NCBI GenBank assembly: GCA_964396375.1 | Contig: CAYNEY010000018.1 | Span: 42,026-106,025, forward strand | From: FEN-1139 sp964396375 | GTDB lineage: Bacteria; Myxococcota_A; Polyangia; Polyangiales; Polyangiaceae | DNA: 64,000 nucleotides | Direction: 5' to 3' | Shown here: piece by piece, positions 52,691 to 63,214 of the stretch | Position numbering within the stretch: position 1 is the stretch's first letter | Layout of the letters: each line of letters begins with the position of its first letter | The notes under the pieces: model-generated | What the model was told of the DNA's origin: nothing | Databases searched by the model: none | Seen by the model: only the letters and a program-made list of their open reading frames with translations | Program-made: the position numbers and the translations under genes

Positions 52691-53286
52691 CTCTGCATTC
52701 GACCGCGACGGGTCGGCCACACCCCGCAGCCGACGAGGGCCTGACCGAGCGCCTCACTGCCGGTCACGAGCCATCGCTCATAGAGATCGAGTACCGCCCG
52801 GTGAGAGCGGACAGCGCTCGCGCTGACACCCTCAGCAACCTCACGAAGCAACCGCACGAATACACCGAAACGCCCGGCCAGTTCGTAGAACACTCCACCA
52901 GCGGCCGGAACCAGCTGTGCCGCGCCACGATAGGCCTGAGCCCCCAGCTCTTCCAGATAGGCCACCGAGTGTCCCCGCTCGGCCAGATGCTCACCAAAGA
53001 ACCCGGTTGTGTAAAGAACCCCGTCACCGATCTGTCGCAGCCGCTCGAAGCGATCACGGCCGCTACGCTCGAGTGCCTCGGCAAGGAGCAGCGTCAGAGG
53101 CTGCCCCCCTGTCACCGCTGTCAGATCCTGTTCTGAGGCCAGGAGGGAAGCCAGGTAGAGTTCGGCCTCCTGGCTTGTCTCGAGTTCATGCCTGGCCCGG
53201 GCAGCAGCCACAGCCTCTCGGAAGAAGCTCTCCAGATTGTCGACCAGGGCGATGGTGGGTGGTTCGGAGGGAGACCCGAGGTGCAT
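52687..53286 (-). CDS. conserved hypothetical protein
   Basis: A 199-residue helical protein of no family I recognise. A strong AAAGGAGAG ribosome site seven bases before ATG 53286 fixes the start. It is mostly alpha-helical, with LVDNLESFFREAVAAARARHE near the start and a hydrophobic VFYELAGRFGVFVRLLREVAEG later. No Cys or catalytic motif stands out. It lies divergently upstream of the groESL promoter region and ends on coaD. Confidence 0.65.
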   Translation of the reverse strand: MHLGSPSEPPTIALVDNLESFFREAVAAARARHELETSQEAELYLASLLASEQDLTAVTGGQPLTLLLAEALERSGRDRFERLRQIGDGVLYTTGFFGEHLAERGHSVAYLEELGAQAYRGAAQLVPAAGGVFYELAGRFGVFVRLLREVAEGVSASAVRSHRAVLDLYERWLVTGSEALGQALVGCGVWPTRRGRMQS

Positions 53287-53432
53287 GGTAACTCTCCTTT
53301 CAACCGGATCTACATGCACTTAGCATACCGTAGGCGTGGCGCCGGCGGGTGCTTCACAACCAGACCGATGCAGCTGACCAGACACCACCGATTCTCTTGC
53401 GGTCCGCTCACCAAGAAGGCGAGGCAGGGGGG

Positions 53433-53438
53433 TTGACA
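53433..53438 (+). promoter_or_regulatory. candidate -35 element of groESL
   Basis: A perfect TTGACA lies 36 bases before the CIRCE operator. A good -10 hexamer at 17 bases was not found, so the promoter assignment is weak. Confidence 0.3.
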
Positions 53439-53473
53439 GGGCTTGAGGGCGTAGCCAAGTTGGCGCCGTCGCG

Positions 53474-53500
53474 TCAGCACTCACCGCATGAGAGTGCTAC
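53474..53500 (+). promoter_or_regulatory. CIRCE operator (HrcA site)
   Basis: TCAGCACTC, a nine-base spacer, then GAGTGCTAC. This matches the CIRCE consensus TTAGCACTC-N9-GAGTGCTAA in 15 of 18 arm bases. It lies about 110 bases before groES, so HrcA repression of groESL is expected. Confidence 0.88.
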
Positions 53501-53613
53501 CAGACGCTGGATAACTGAGCAATTTCAATGTCCTGCGTCCCCGTTTGGAGAAACGGCCGAAAGGCCGCGCGGAGCGACGAAGGCAAGCTCGTGATGATGG
53601 AGGACACTCGACC

Positions 53614-53904
53614 ATGAAGATTCGACCCCTGCAGGACCGCGTGATCGTCAAGCGCGTGAAGGAAGAAGAGAAGACCAAGGGCGGGATCATTATCCCGGAC
53701 ACCGCGAAGGAGAAGCCCATCGAGGGTGAGGTCGTCGCGGTTGGCAATGGCAAGGTTCTCGAAAACGGGACCGTGCGCGCCCTCGAGGTGAAGGCGGGTG
53801 ACCGCGTGCTGTTCGGCAAGTACAGCGGCACCGAGGTCAAGATCGACGGCGAAGAAAACCTGATCCTGCGCGAGGACGACATCCTCGGCGTCATCGAGAA
53901 GTAA
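53614..53904 (+). CDS. groES: co-chaperonin GroES
   Basis: A 96-residue GroES of standard length. MKIRPLQDRVIVKRVKEEEK opens the protein, KTKGGIIIPDTAKEKP is the mobile loop that contacts GroEL, and GDRVLFGKYSGTEVKIDGEE closes it. It caps the GroEL ring during folding. A GGAGGA ribosome site precedes ATG 53614. groEL follows 18 bases downstream. Confidence 0.97.
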   Translation: MKIRPLQDRVIVKRVKEEEKTKGGIIIPDTAKEKPIEGEVVAVGNGKVLENGTVRALEVKAGDRVLFGKYSGTEVKIDGEENLILREDDILGVIEK

Positions 53905-53922
53905 GCGAGAAGGAGAAGAGCC

Positions 53923-55545
<1,623 letters not shown>

Positions 55546-55580
55546 TCCAGATTAGCCAAAGACCGAACCTTGGCTTCGCT

Positions 55581-55626
55581 CCGTGGGCAGGGGATCCGAT
55601 TGGATCGTCTGCCCACGGTCCTTTTT
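55581..55626 (+). terminator. rho-independent terminator after groEL
   Basis: CCGTGGGCAG (55581-55590) pairs with CTGCCCACGG (55609-55618) over ten bases. The loop contains a further GATCC/GGATC pairing, and TCCTTTTT follows. It ends the groESL transcript; the convergent lipoprotein gene stops just beyond. Confidence 0.88.
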
Positions 55627-55637
55627 GTCGCCTCGGC

Positions 55638-56285
55638 TCAGTTGGAGGGAGGTTCGAGACTGCTCGGCGCCGCCAGCTCTGGCATGTCGGGCGGCACCAC
55701 TGTCAACCCGGGCTCCCCGACCTCGACACGCGGGCCAAAGCTGCGGAGCTCGGCTAGTTCCCGCTGAACCTGGCCGGTGGACAGCATCTCGACTTCGACC
55801 ACGGCAATGCCGACCTTGGGGCAGAAGACGGTGCGCACCGTTGCACCAGAGCCTCGCTCCACAGTTTCGATACATCCCGCAAAACGGCCAGCAGGCACAC
55901 TTACGGTCACGCCGGTCCGAGTGATCTCCACTGGACCAGTCTCCCCTGGAAACCGCGCGCCGACCAGAAGGGGGGTCTTCAGCAACCAACCGCCCGTCGT
56001 AAGCTTTGCCCCTTCCTCGTCTAGCTCGAGTCGACGGATCCTCCCCCCCACATCCAACTCCACCGAGTCCTTCCGGGGACTGCGGATCTGGATCACCAAA
56101 ATCCCTGGTGTGCTGCCCGCAGACCCACGCGTCACGAACGAAAGAACCGTGTCTGGCTCGAGCGGCAATACCTCACGGATGGTGGAACCCTCATACTCCG
56201 AAGCGACCCGCACTGGTGCACTCTGACCGCATGCCATCCCAAGCATCGCCAAACTCCACCATCCCCAACATCCCCTAGTGGCCAT
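55638..56285 (-). CDS. lipoprotein of unknown function
   Basis: About 215 residues from ATG 56285, with a signal peptide ending at the lipobox LAMLGMACGQS. The mature part is beta-rich (VELDVGGRIRRLELDEEGAKL, and TGVTVSVPAGRFAGCIETVE) and resembles DUF3108-like or tapirin-like beta envelope proteins in general look only. Two Cys (GRFAGCIETVE, RTVFCPKVG) may form a disulfide. It is the last gene of a six-gene minus-strand operon, overlapping the preceding tail-anchored gene by 11 bases. Confidence 0.7.
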   Translation of the reverse strand: MATRGCWGWWSLAMLGMACGQSAPVRVASEYEGSTIREVLPLEPDTVLSFVTRGSAGSTPGILVIQIRSPRKDSVELDVGGRIRRLELDEEGAKLTTGGWLLKTPLLVGARFPGETGPVEITRTGVTVSVPAGRFAGCIETVERGSGATVRTVFCPKVGIAVVEVEMLSTGQVQRELAELRSFGPRVEVGEPGLTVVPPDMPELAAPSSLEPPSN

Positions 56286-56751
56286 GCCCGAGCATACTCC
56301 AGAGCGCAACGAACGCGAACAGAGCACAGGCGAGCACGAAAAGGAGTTTGGTGAGGGGATCGGGGTGAGTGCGTGCCACCAGGTTCTCGGCGAGCGAGCG
56401 CAGCTCCGGAGCTGTCGAGCTGGGAAGTGACCGAGTTAGCAAACGTACGGTCCGATAGTCGCCCCGAGCAAAAGCCTCAACGATGGGTTTTAGCTCAGGT
56501 GCCTCGGGATAATCATCCAGAAACTCAGGCCACCCAGGGGGCCGCAAGCGCTCTTCAGGCACATCAGACTGGGTTTTCGGCTTGCTGTCAGGACCTGATT
56601 CCAACTGCGCTGGCCCGTCGAGTTTCTGGGGTGCTTCAGCCTGGAAGCCCACTGGGGCCTCCGCTTTGGCGTCCTGCTCGAGGGGATGGGCCGGAGAAGG
56701 CTCGGGCTCCGTTGGCTTCTCCAGCGCGATGGGATGGTGGGGCTCGTTCAT
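56275..56751 (-). CDS. small tail-anchored membrane protein
   Basis: A 158-residue protein from ATG 56751. The N-terminal half is Pro/Glu/Ala-rich and probably disordered. A short helical domain follows (ELKPIVEAFARGDYRTVRLL), and the single membrane helix is at the very C-terminus (LLFVLACALFAFVALWSML), so it is tail-anchored. Function unknown. The start lies four bases after the MBOAT gene stops, which supports ATG 56751 over a further upstream one. Confidence 0.7.
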   Translation of the reverse strand: MNEPHHPIALEKPTEPEPSPAHPLEQDAKAEAPVGFQAEAPQKLDGPAQLESGPDSKPKTQSDVPEERLRPPGWPEFLDDYPEAPELKPIVEAFARGDYRTVRLLTRSLPSSTAPELRSLAENLVARTHPDPLTKLLFVLACALFAFVALWSMLGHGH

Positions 56752-56755
56752 GACC

Positions 56756-58516
56756 TTAGAATTGGAAGTATACGAAGGGGACGGCATCAGTGCTGGCCAT
56801 CTTGCGAATCAGGAGTGCGAGTGCGAACAGAATGACGGCCTGAAGAGGCGCAGAGAGTTCGGTGAAACGCGTCCTTGCCCAACGATCCCAAGCAGTTGGG
56901 ATAAAATGGAGTAGGAGCCCCGCGCCCAGCGTAAAAAGCACCACAGGCGCCAAATTCGGGTGGTGGGTCGACCCGGAGAAAATCCGCGACAGGATCAAGC
57001 CGGCCTTGCCGAAACTCTCTGCCCGGAAGAAGACCCACGTAAGACAGACGAAGTGCAAGGTAAGGATGACCGAGACCACCCGCCGCCAGGGATGACGCGC
57101 CGACCACGGCGGGCGATCCCCTCGCCATGATGCAAAGGCGCGCGTTGCGGCCAACCCGAGCCCGTGCATCCCACCCCAAACCACGAAGGTCCAGTTGGCT
57201 CCGTGCCAGAGCCCTCCGAGGAGCATCGTGAGCATCAAGTTCACGTAGGTACGGAGGGGGCCACGCCGGTTACCCCCGAGCGAGATATACAGATAGTCGC
57301 GCAGCCAGGTCGAGAGTGAGATGTGCCACCGGTGCCAGAAGTCCTGGAGGCTGGTCGCCTGGTAGGGCGCGTTGAAGTTGTCCGGGAAGCGAATCCCGAG
57401 CAGCCGTGCCGAGCCGATGGCAATGTCCGTGTACCCTGAGAAATCACAATAGATCTGCAGGGCATACGCCACCACCGCCACATAGTTCTCGAGACCGGAG
57501 TACTGATAGGGGGCATCGAAGACCCGGTCCACCAAGTTGGTCGACAGGACGTCCGAGATCGCCACCTTCTTCACCAGACCGGTCGCGATCAGCAGAAGCC
57601 CCTCGCTGGCCTGCTTCGCGTCGAAGCGCGGCATCACCGCCAACTGTGGCAAGAGATCGCGGGGTCGAATGATCGGTCCCGCCACCAAATGCGGGAAGAA
57701 TGCCACGAAGCCGAGGTACTCGAGGTAGCTCCGGTGAGGTTTGATGTGTCCCCGGTACACGTCAATCACGTAGCTCATCGACTCGAAGGTGAAGAAGCTG
57801 ATCCCAACCGGCAGCGCAATCTCAAGGGTGCGTGGGGCCACCGCGATGCCCAGCTGCTGGAGCAGGGCCTGCGCCGAATCGATGCCGAAATTGTAATACT
57901 TGAAGAAACCAAGCACTCCCAGGTTCACGATTATGGTGACCACCAGCCAGCGCTTCTTCGTTGTCTGGTTGATCGCGATACCAATCCGCCTTCCGAGCCA
58001 GAAGTCCATCGTGGACGAGGCCCAGATCAGCGGAACAAATCGCGGGTCCCAGTGGGCGTAGAAGACATAGCTGGCAAGAACGAGAAACAGGATCCTCAGC
58101 TCGGCACGCCGAAGCAGCCACACCAACCCAGAAGCCACGACGATTAGCACGACCAGACGCCACGCATGGGTTTCGGCGTTCGGAAGGCGGAGCGCTCCCA
58201 GCGCGAGCGTCACTGGATCGGTCTGCCAGGTGCGATACGTCCAGAAGCTGAGCAATCCAAGATTGATGGCCACGCCGGCCAGGGCAGCCAGCGGGGTCGG
58301 TCGAACCTGCTCGGGCGTGCGCCGCACGATGAGCCAGGTCACGAGCCCACCCAGCGCCACCAGTCCAAGACCAAGTGGCGTGGCCCCTCCGAAGACAACG
58401 GTGGCAGCAAGCGCCAACCACGGCAGCAGGGTGGCTCGCCTCGGATCGGTGAGACAGTAGGTCGCGACGAAGGCAACTACGAAGAAGCGGGCGTAGGCGA
58501 GGGTGTTGAACAGCAC
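56756..58516 (-). CDS. MBOAT-family O-acyltransferase (AlgI-like)
   Basis: About 586 residues, a polytopic MBOAT protein. LPVGISFFTFESMSYVIDVYRG, FFPHLVAGPIIRP, YCDFSGYTDIAIGSARLLG and DFWHRWHISLSTWLRDYLYI are the AlgI hallmarks. The catalytic His is in MLLGGLWHGANWTF. It moves acyl groups (usually acetyl) across the membrane onto a polysaccharide or other acceptor. GTG 58516 gives the usual MLFNT start; ATG 58546 is the outer option. No AlgJ/AlgX-like partner lies beside it. Confidence 0.9.
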   Translation of the reverse strand: MLFNTLAYARFFVVAFVATYCLTDPRRATLLPWLALAATVVFGGATPLGLGLVALGGLVTWLIVRRTPEQVRPTPLAALAGVAINLGLLSFWTYRTWQTDPVTLALGALRLPNAETHAWRLVVLIVVASGLVWLLRRAELRILFLVLASYVFYAHWDPRFVPLIWASSTMDFWLGRRIGIAINQTTKKRWLVVTIIVNLGVLGFFKYYNFGIDSAQALLQQLGIAVAPRTLEIALPVGISFFTFESMSYVIDVYRGHIKPHRSYLEYLGFVAFFPHLVAGPIIRPRDLLPQLAVMPRFDAKQASEGLLLIATGLVKKVAISDVLSTNLVDRVFDAPYQYSGLENYVAVVAYALQIYCDFSGYTDIAIGSARLLGIRFPDNFNAPYQATSLQDFWHRWHISLSTWLRDYLYISLGGNRRGPLRTYVNLMLTMLLGGLWHGANWTFVVWGGMHGLGLAATRAFASWRGDRPPWSARHPWRRVVSVILTLHFVCLTWVFFRAESFGKAGLILSRIFSGSTHHPNLAPVVLFTLGAGLLLHFIPTAWDRWARTRFTELSAPLQAVILFALALLIRKMASTDAVPFVYFQF

Positions 58517-58561
58517 GAGGGGCCTTCGGGCCGGAAAGCCAAGCATTCCGTCGCCGTAAGA

Positions 58562-59212
58562 TCAACCAGGAAGCGTGCGAAGGACAGACTCACAACGCCC
58601 GACCACCCCCTCGTCAGCCTCGAAACTGAACCAGATCAGCATCATCTCCGCGAAGTCGACCAAGACGAAGGATGGACCATGGCCGGGCCGTAAGGTTCCG
58701 GCGTTGATGATCCAGAGGCCCCCGACGGGCCGGAGCATCGGACGGTGGCTGTGCCCATTGAGCACGAAGCAAAGTCCCTGATCGGCGCGCAACCGAGCCA
58801 ACGCTTGGTTCGACTCGACGGCATAGGCTCCATCATCGGGAAGGAGCTTGCTCATGTCGTCATCGCCGAAGCCATGGCAGAGCAGGGCGCGTCCCGCCAC
58901 AGTCGGAAACTCCAAGGTGGTGGAGAGCGCCCCGAGGTAGCGGAGCGTGCGTGGTTCGCAGTGCTCGGTCGCTCCCTCGAGCCCACGCATTTGTCCAGCC
59001 ATCAACCAGCGGTCGTGGTTGCCCCGCACCGCATACACCGCGGATTGCTCCAAGAGGCGAACACAGCGATCCAGATCACCACGCCCGTCTGCGATGTCTC
59101 CGACCGAAAGGCAACACTCGGCGCCCGCCGCATCGAGCTCACGCAGCGCGCGTTCGAGTCGGCGATCCTCCGCATGGATGTCACCGATCACTCCAAGCCG
59201 CGCGAATGTCAT
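58562..59212 (-). CDS. metallophosphoesterase
   Basis: A 216-residue calcineurin-like phosphoesterase. The metal-binding motifs are GVIGDIHAEDRRLERAL, LSVGDIADGRGD, VRGNHDRWL and LCHGFGDDD, followed by LNGHSHRPML. All metal ligands (Asp, His, Asn, His) are present, so it should be active. Substrate unknown; diadenosine or nucleotide phosphates are common in this fold. Its start overlaps the ABC ATPase stop by ATGA. Confidence 0.88.
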   Translation of the reverse strand: MTFARLGVIGDIHAEDRRLERALRELDAAGAECCLSVGDIADGRGDLDRCVRLLEQSAVYAVRGNHDRWLMAGQMRGLEGATEHCEPRTLRYLGALSTTLEFPTVAGRALLCHGFGDDDMSKLLPDDGAYAVESNQALARLRADQGLCFVLNGHSHRPMLRPVGGLWIINAGTLRPGHGPSFVLVDFAEMMLIWFSFEADEGVVGRCESVLRTLPG

Positions 59213-59877
59213 GTTGCGACTCGACCGTCGCGCAACGTCACGATCCGATCGCAACGCGCCGCCACCTCGGGATTATGGGTCGCAATCACGACGATACTCC
59301 CGTGCTCGCGGGCTTGCTCGACGAGCAGTTGGGCAACGCGCTGCCCGTTCTTCGAGTCGAGCGCACCGGTGGGCTCATCCGCTAGAACCAGCGCCGGCCG
59401 ATTCACCAGCGCCCGCGCCACACTGCAGCGCTGTCGCTCCCCACCCGAAACGGCGCTCGGCAAGAACCCCGCTCGATGCAAGAGTCCGCAGCATTCCAAG
59501 CATGCGCGCGCCCGCACCCGCCGTTCCGTCTTCTTGAGTGACTGAGACAGAAGTGGAGCCTCGACGTTCTCCAGCAAGGTCATGCTCGACAGGAGATGGT
59601 GAAACTGAAAGATGAATCCCAGTCTCTCGGCCCGAAATCGCGCGGTGTCGGCGATCGCCGAGAGCGGCGTTCCATCATACAGTACCTCGCCGGACGTCGG
59701 CCGATCCAATCCCCCAAGCAGCTGCAGCAACGTGCTCTTGCCGGAACCGGAGGGCCCCATCACCGCCACCGCCTCCCCCGAGCGAAACCGCACGTTGACT
59801 CGGTCGAGCGCCACCACCTCCGCACCCTTGTACTCGCGAGTCAGATCACGGAGCCAGATTTCCGTAAGCGTGGTCAT
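59209..59877 (-). CDS. LolD/MacB-type ABC transporter ATPase
   Basis: A 222-residue ATPase. Walker A is GPSGSGKSTLLQLLGGLDRP, the signature is AVSGGERQRCSVARAL, Walker B is LVLADEPTGALDSKNG and the H-loop is VIATHNPE. The LLGGLDRPTSGEV and DEPTGALD wording is typical of the LolD/MacB/FtsE group. It partners with the FtsX-type permease, which overlaps it by ATGA. Confidence 0.92.
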   Translation of the reverse strand: MTTLTEIWLRDLTREYKGAEVVALDRVNVRFRSGEAVAVMGPSGSGKSTLLQLLGGLDRPTSGEVLYDGTPLSAIADTARFRAERLGFIFQFHHLLSSMTLLENVEAPLLSQSLKKTERRVRARACLECCGLLHRAGFLPSAVSGGERQRCSVARALVNRPALVLADEPTGALDSKNGQRVAQLLVEQAREHGSIVVIATHNPEVAARCDRIVTLRDGRVAT

Positions 59878-60992
59878 GACTCGTGGCGCAAGGCAGCGAT
59901 GGGCGTGGTACGCCAGATCAAGAGCGCCGGGGCGAGCAGTGACGCGGCACCGAGCCCAAAGATGAGCAAAACCGACTCAGCCATCACCCTGGGTGAGAGT
60001 GTGACCGGCAACCACGAGAATCCAGCGGCACGACTCTGATTGAGATACTCGAGAAAGGCCGCACTGAACCCGAGCCCACACAGGACCCCGAACGAACACA
60101 GGATGAGGCCCTCAATCGCCAGCATGGTGAGCAACATGCGCAGTGGCCAGCCGATCGTCATCAGGATCCCGATCTCACGCCGCCGCTCGTTGATCGCCAT
60201 GACCAGAGTGTTCGTCACCACCATGGTCGCTATCAGAAAGGCGATCAGCGACAAGGCCCGAGTGGCAGCGTCCGTGGACTGAAACACCCGTACGTTGCCG
60301 ACAAACTCATCAGCCGGTTCAGCAGCAAGACGGGGCAGCGCCTGGGAGATCTTCTTGGATAAGCTCTTGGCCACCGCACGATCGCGCGCACGGATCAACG
60401 CCACACTCACCTCCTTCGGGCGCTCCAACAATTCACTGGCCCGCGCCAAATCCAGGATCACTCCCCGGTCGAACACGGGAGTGCCGGTCGAGAATAGCCC
60501 GGTGATGGTGAAACGCTCTCCACCCAACGACAAAGCAACGCCGGGACCAACCCCGAGTCGTTCCGCCAGGAGCTGTCCGAGCAGCATGTGTCGCTCCCCC
60601 GACTCGAACATCTTCCCGTCGACGAGCCGGAACTGCTGAGCGCGGTCTGCCGTGGTACCAATCACGGTGACCCGCGGTAACCAGTCGGCCCGAAGACTCC
60701 CGAGCAGAAGTGGGGTCACGATTGCGTCGCGACCGACCAGCGCCTGTACCCGAAGCAGCTCGTCTTCACTCACCCTCGAAGACAGGGGGGAGGACGCTCG
60801 CGCGCGGTACACGATCACCTGTGGGCCGTAGCTCTCCACCACATCTCGCAGCTGAGAGCCAATAGCCTCCGTGATCGATTGGACGGTCACCAGTAGGGCC
60901 ACGGCAGCCGCCGCTCCGAGCAGCGTGAGGAGTGTGCGCGGAAGACTCCGAGCCAAATTCCGACACGCAACCATGAACAGGGAGCCGAGCAC
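59874..60992 (-). CDS. FtsX/MacB-type ABC transporter permease
   Basis: A 372-residue permease with the usual layout: one N-terminal helix (LPRTLLTLLGAAAAVALLVTV), a large periplasmic domain (about 40-240) and three C-terminal helices (LSLIAFLIATMVVTNTLVMAI onward). ERRREIGILMTIGWPLRML is the family's coupling region. Such transporters move lipoproteins or use mechanotransmission, rather than classic substrate translocation. GTG 60992 with GAGGA four bases before is used; ATG 60974 is an alternative. First gene of the operon. Confidence 0.88.
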   Translation of the reverse strand: MLGSLFMVACRNLARSLPRTLLTLLGAAAAVALLVTVQSITEAIGSQLRDVVESYGPQVIVYRARASSPLSSRVSEDELLRVQALVGRDAIVTPLLLGSLRADWLPRVTVIGTTADRAQQFRLVDGKMFESGERHMLLGQLLAERLGVGPGVALSLGGERFTITGLFSTGTPVFDRGVILDLARASELLERPKEVSVALIRARDRAVAKSLSKKISQALPRLAAEPADEFVGNVRVFQSTDAATRALSLIAFLIATMVVTNTLVMAINERRREIGILMTIGWPLRMLLTMLAIEGLILCSFGVLCGLGFSAAFLEYLNQSRAAGFSWLPVTLSPRVMAESVLLIFGLGAASLLAPALLIWRTTPIAALRHES

Positions 60993-61096
60993 GAGTCCTC
61001 AGAGCCGAGGCCGATATCTATCGATTCGGCGCGCTCCGGTCAAGGGAAAGCCGGGAACCCGGATGATTCTGGGTTTTTGGGGCTACCCGGAAGGAC

Positions 61097-61798
61097 ATGA
61101 GCACTCTACTCTCCCGAGATTCGAGAAGTCCTGTGGCTCAAACCAAACCTCGAGCAGCATTTTCAGACCGGTCCCGAGCGCTGTTGGCCGCCAAGAACCC
61201 GATCGATGTTTTCGCGGCGGTCAACGTGATCCTGTTTCTCGGGATGGCCACCCTCCGCTACTATCCGAGATTCCTTCAATACCGCGGCCCCGGCAATCTG
61301 CCGGAGTTTTTCCTGTACGCCGTCTTCATCCTGCTCGGGATTCTGCTTCTGTGGCAGCGGTTTCGGAGCGTGGTGGTGCCACCCTGGCTCCTTTTTGCCC
61401 TGCAGGCCGGGATCGTGTTGCACTTTGCAGGGGGACTACTGTTCTTCGGCGAGCGCCGCCTGTACGATCTCTCACTCTTCGGTAGCGGGCTGGAGGCCCT
61501 ACGCTTCGACAAGCTCGTCCATCTGGTCAACGCAGCGGTGGTGGCCCTGCTCATCCTGCGGTTGGTCTGCTTGCGCACCACGCTCGACAGCCTGGCTCGA
61601 CTGTTCGTGATCTTGTGCGTGCTTGGACTCGGGGCACTCGTCGAGATCGTGGAGTATGGGGCATACCTTATGGTAAAAAACGCAGGGGTTGGCACCTACA
61701 CCAACAACATGCTGGATTTGGTGGCGAATCTGGCCGGCGCGAGCCTTAGCACCTGGCTCTTCTCCAGGCGGCTCGCCGCCACCCTGAAACCAGAGTGA
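61097..61798 (+). CDS. polytopic membrane protein (YjdF/DUF2238-like)
   Basis: A 233-residue membrane protein with about five helices. The segment FDKLVHLVNAAVVALLILR, a later GALVEIVEYGAYLMV and TNNMLDLVANLAGASLS follow the order of conserved parts in YjdF/DUF2238 proteins (DKxxH, then GxxxEIxE, then DxxxNxxG). Function unknown. Its last four bases overlap the pseudouridine synthase gene as GTGA. Confidence 0.65.
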   Translation: MSTLLSRDSRSPVAQTKPRAAFSDRSRALLAAKNPIDVFAAVNVILFLGMATLRYYPRFLQYRGPGNLPEFFLYAVFILLGILLLWQRFRSVVVPPWLLFALQAGIVLHFAGGLLFFGERRLYDLSLFGSGLEALRFDKLVHLVNAAVVALLILRLVCLRTTLDSLARLFVILCVLGLGALVEIVEYGAYLMVKNAGVGTYTNNMLDLVANLAGASLSTWLFSRRLAATLKPE

Positions 61799-62775
61799 CA
61801 CCAGCGCCTCCGTTTTTTCCGCCGTGTTGCACCACCCGTACGGCGCCCTTGGCTCGTGCTGAGCTGCTCCGCTCACACGCACGCCACACGCTAGACTCGC
61901 TTCCGATCAGACTGGATCGCTTCGTACGCGAAGCCGCCACACTCTCTGTCGAACGCTCGCGAGCGCTGTGCCACACCGGCAGGTTGATGCATCAACACGC
62001 AGACACCACCCAGTGCTCACCCTTTGCGTGGGATCATCTCATCTTCCCAGACGATCTCGTGCTGCTCGACGGAGCACCGCTGACCCGACGCGAAACACAT
62101 CGCACTTTCCTGCTCAACAAGCCGGTTGCTGTCACCTCATCACTCCGCGATCCTGACAGCACCTCGGACCTCTCGCAGTTCGTACAACGGCTGCCCGCCG
62201 GCGTTTTCCCGGTGGGAAGACTGGACCGTATGACTCGAGGGCTGCTCCTCTTCACCACCGACAGCGATCTTTCGAACGCCCTGCTCTGCCCGCGATTCGA
62301 GGTGAAGCGGCTGTACCGGGTGGTCGTGCGCGGCCCCCTCGGTCCGGAAGATCCGCGCCTTCTGGCCCTCGTCCAGGGGATAGACTGGCCCGGACATCTG
62401 GGTCGACTCTCTGCCGTCAGCGCTCGGTGGGCGGGAAGTGACGGTGTCTTGGCCACAATTGATCTCGTGCTCACCGAGGGGAAGAAGCGGGAGGTGCGTC
62501 GGCTTTGTGGTGCCGTCGGTCTCCCCGTGCAGGATCTCGAGCGCATTGCTTACGGTGGTGTTGTGCTCGGTTCGCTCCCTTGCGGGGCACTGCGCGAGCT
62601 CTCCACTGAAGAGGTGCAGTCTCTCTGGGCGGTGGTGGGGGGGGCGGAGCGCGTCTTTGCCGAACGGCTGGAGGCTCTCCGTCGCAAGGCGTCTCGATTT
62701 CGCAGCGCCGGAACCCCCATCGCGCAGCTCGAGACATGGCTGTCGGACCATGGCGACCACTGGGTCCACCTGTGA
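61795..62775 (+). CDS. RsuA/RluB-family pseudouridine synthase
   Basis: A 326-residue enzyme. An S4-like RNA-binding part (IRLDRFVREAATLSVERSRALC, about 38-90) precedes the catalytic domain. FLLNKPVAVTSS and FPVGRLDRMTRGLLLFTTD give the catalytic Asp, and GKKREVRRLCGAVGLPVQDLERI is the family's late motif. It isomerises a uridine in 16S or 23S rRNA. GTG start in overlap with the upstream gene. Which rRNA site it modifies cannot be told. Confidence 0.9.
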   Translation: MTPAPPFFPPCCTTRTAPLARAELLRSHARHTLDSLPIRLDRFVREAATLSVERSRALCHTGRLMHQHADTTQCSPFAWDHLIFPDDLVLLDGAPLTRRETHRTFLLNKPVAVTSSLRDPDSTSDLSQFVQRLPAGVFPVGRLDRMTRGLLLFTTDSDLSNALLCPRFEVKRLYRVVVRGPLGPEDPRLLALVQGIDWPGHLGRLSAVSARWAGSDGVLATIDLVLTEGKKREVRRLCGAVGLPVQDLERIAYGGVVLGSLPCGALRELSTEEVQSLWAVVGGAERVFAERLEALRRKASRFRSAGTPIAQLETWLSDHGDHWVHL

Positions 62776-62899
62776 CCAATGGCCGAGCTGCTTTTCCTCG
62801 AGCCAACCTGGCTTGCCAGTGCCGGGTGAACCTGCCATGCAAACGCTCCTCGGATTCGCGGTTTGGAACATGCACTGCACTCTTGAGGGTTGACACATC

Positions 62900-63214
62900 T
62901 TGACGCACCCCGATCCGTATCTGAACCGTTGGAGCCTCGGGCTCGGAACCTGGCTCTCTGTGGTCCTCTTCATCGTGATCTTCGCGGAGACGGGACTGGT
63001 CGTGACGCCTTTTCTTCCCAGCGACTCACTCATGTTCGCCATCAGCGCTCTGTGCAGCCTAGATAACTCTGCCTTGCGCATCGAGCTGGCCATCTCGCTG
63101 TTGATGCTGGCAGCAATGCCTGGTGAACCAGTAAATTGCACGGTCGGGTTTCGGGTGGGTCCGCGGGTTTTTCGGAGCGAGAGTTGCCGCTGGCTGAATC
63201 GGCAGCCGGCTTGA
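62900..63214 (+). pseudogene. 5' remnant of a DedA-family membrane protein gene
   Basis: The frame from a TTG at 62900 reads like the first 100 residues of a DedA protein: VVLFIVIFAETGLVVTPFLP, then AAMPGEPVNCTVGFRVGPRVF and RSESCRWLNR. The match stops near 63205 and a stop codon follows at once, leaving 104 of about 200 residues. DedA proteins are membrane transporters/flippases; the missing half holds the essential central region. Changes such as LPSDS for the usual LPGDS suggest decay. See the truncated lipoprotein that faces it. Confidence 0.75.

Larger units (their letters stand above)
53287..53613. other. non-coding region upstream of groESL
   Basis: About 330 bases between the hypothetical gene and groES. 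It holds the CIRCE operator and a TTGACA element listed separately. The remainder shows no gene. Confidence 0.6.

Noticed and set aside
62140..63205. Continuation of the minus-strand lipoprotein frame through dedA and the pseudouridine synthase gene
   Set aside because: The translated part is antisense to two genes with clear homology; the frame is open only because no stop was met after the junction.
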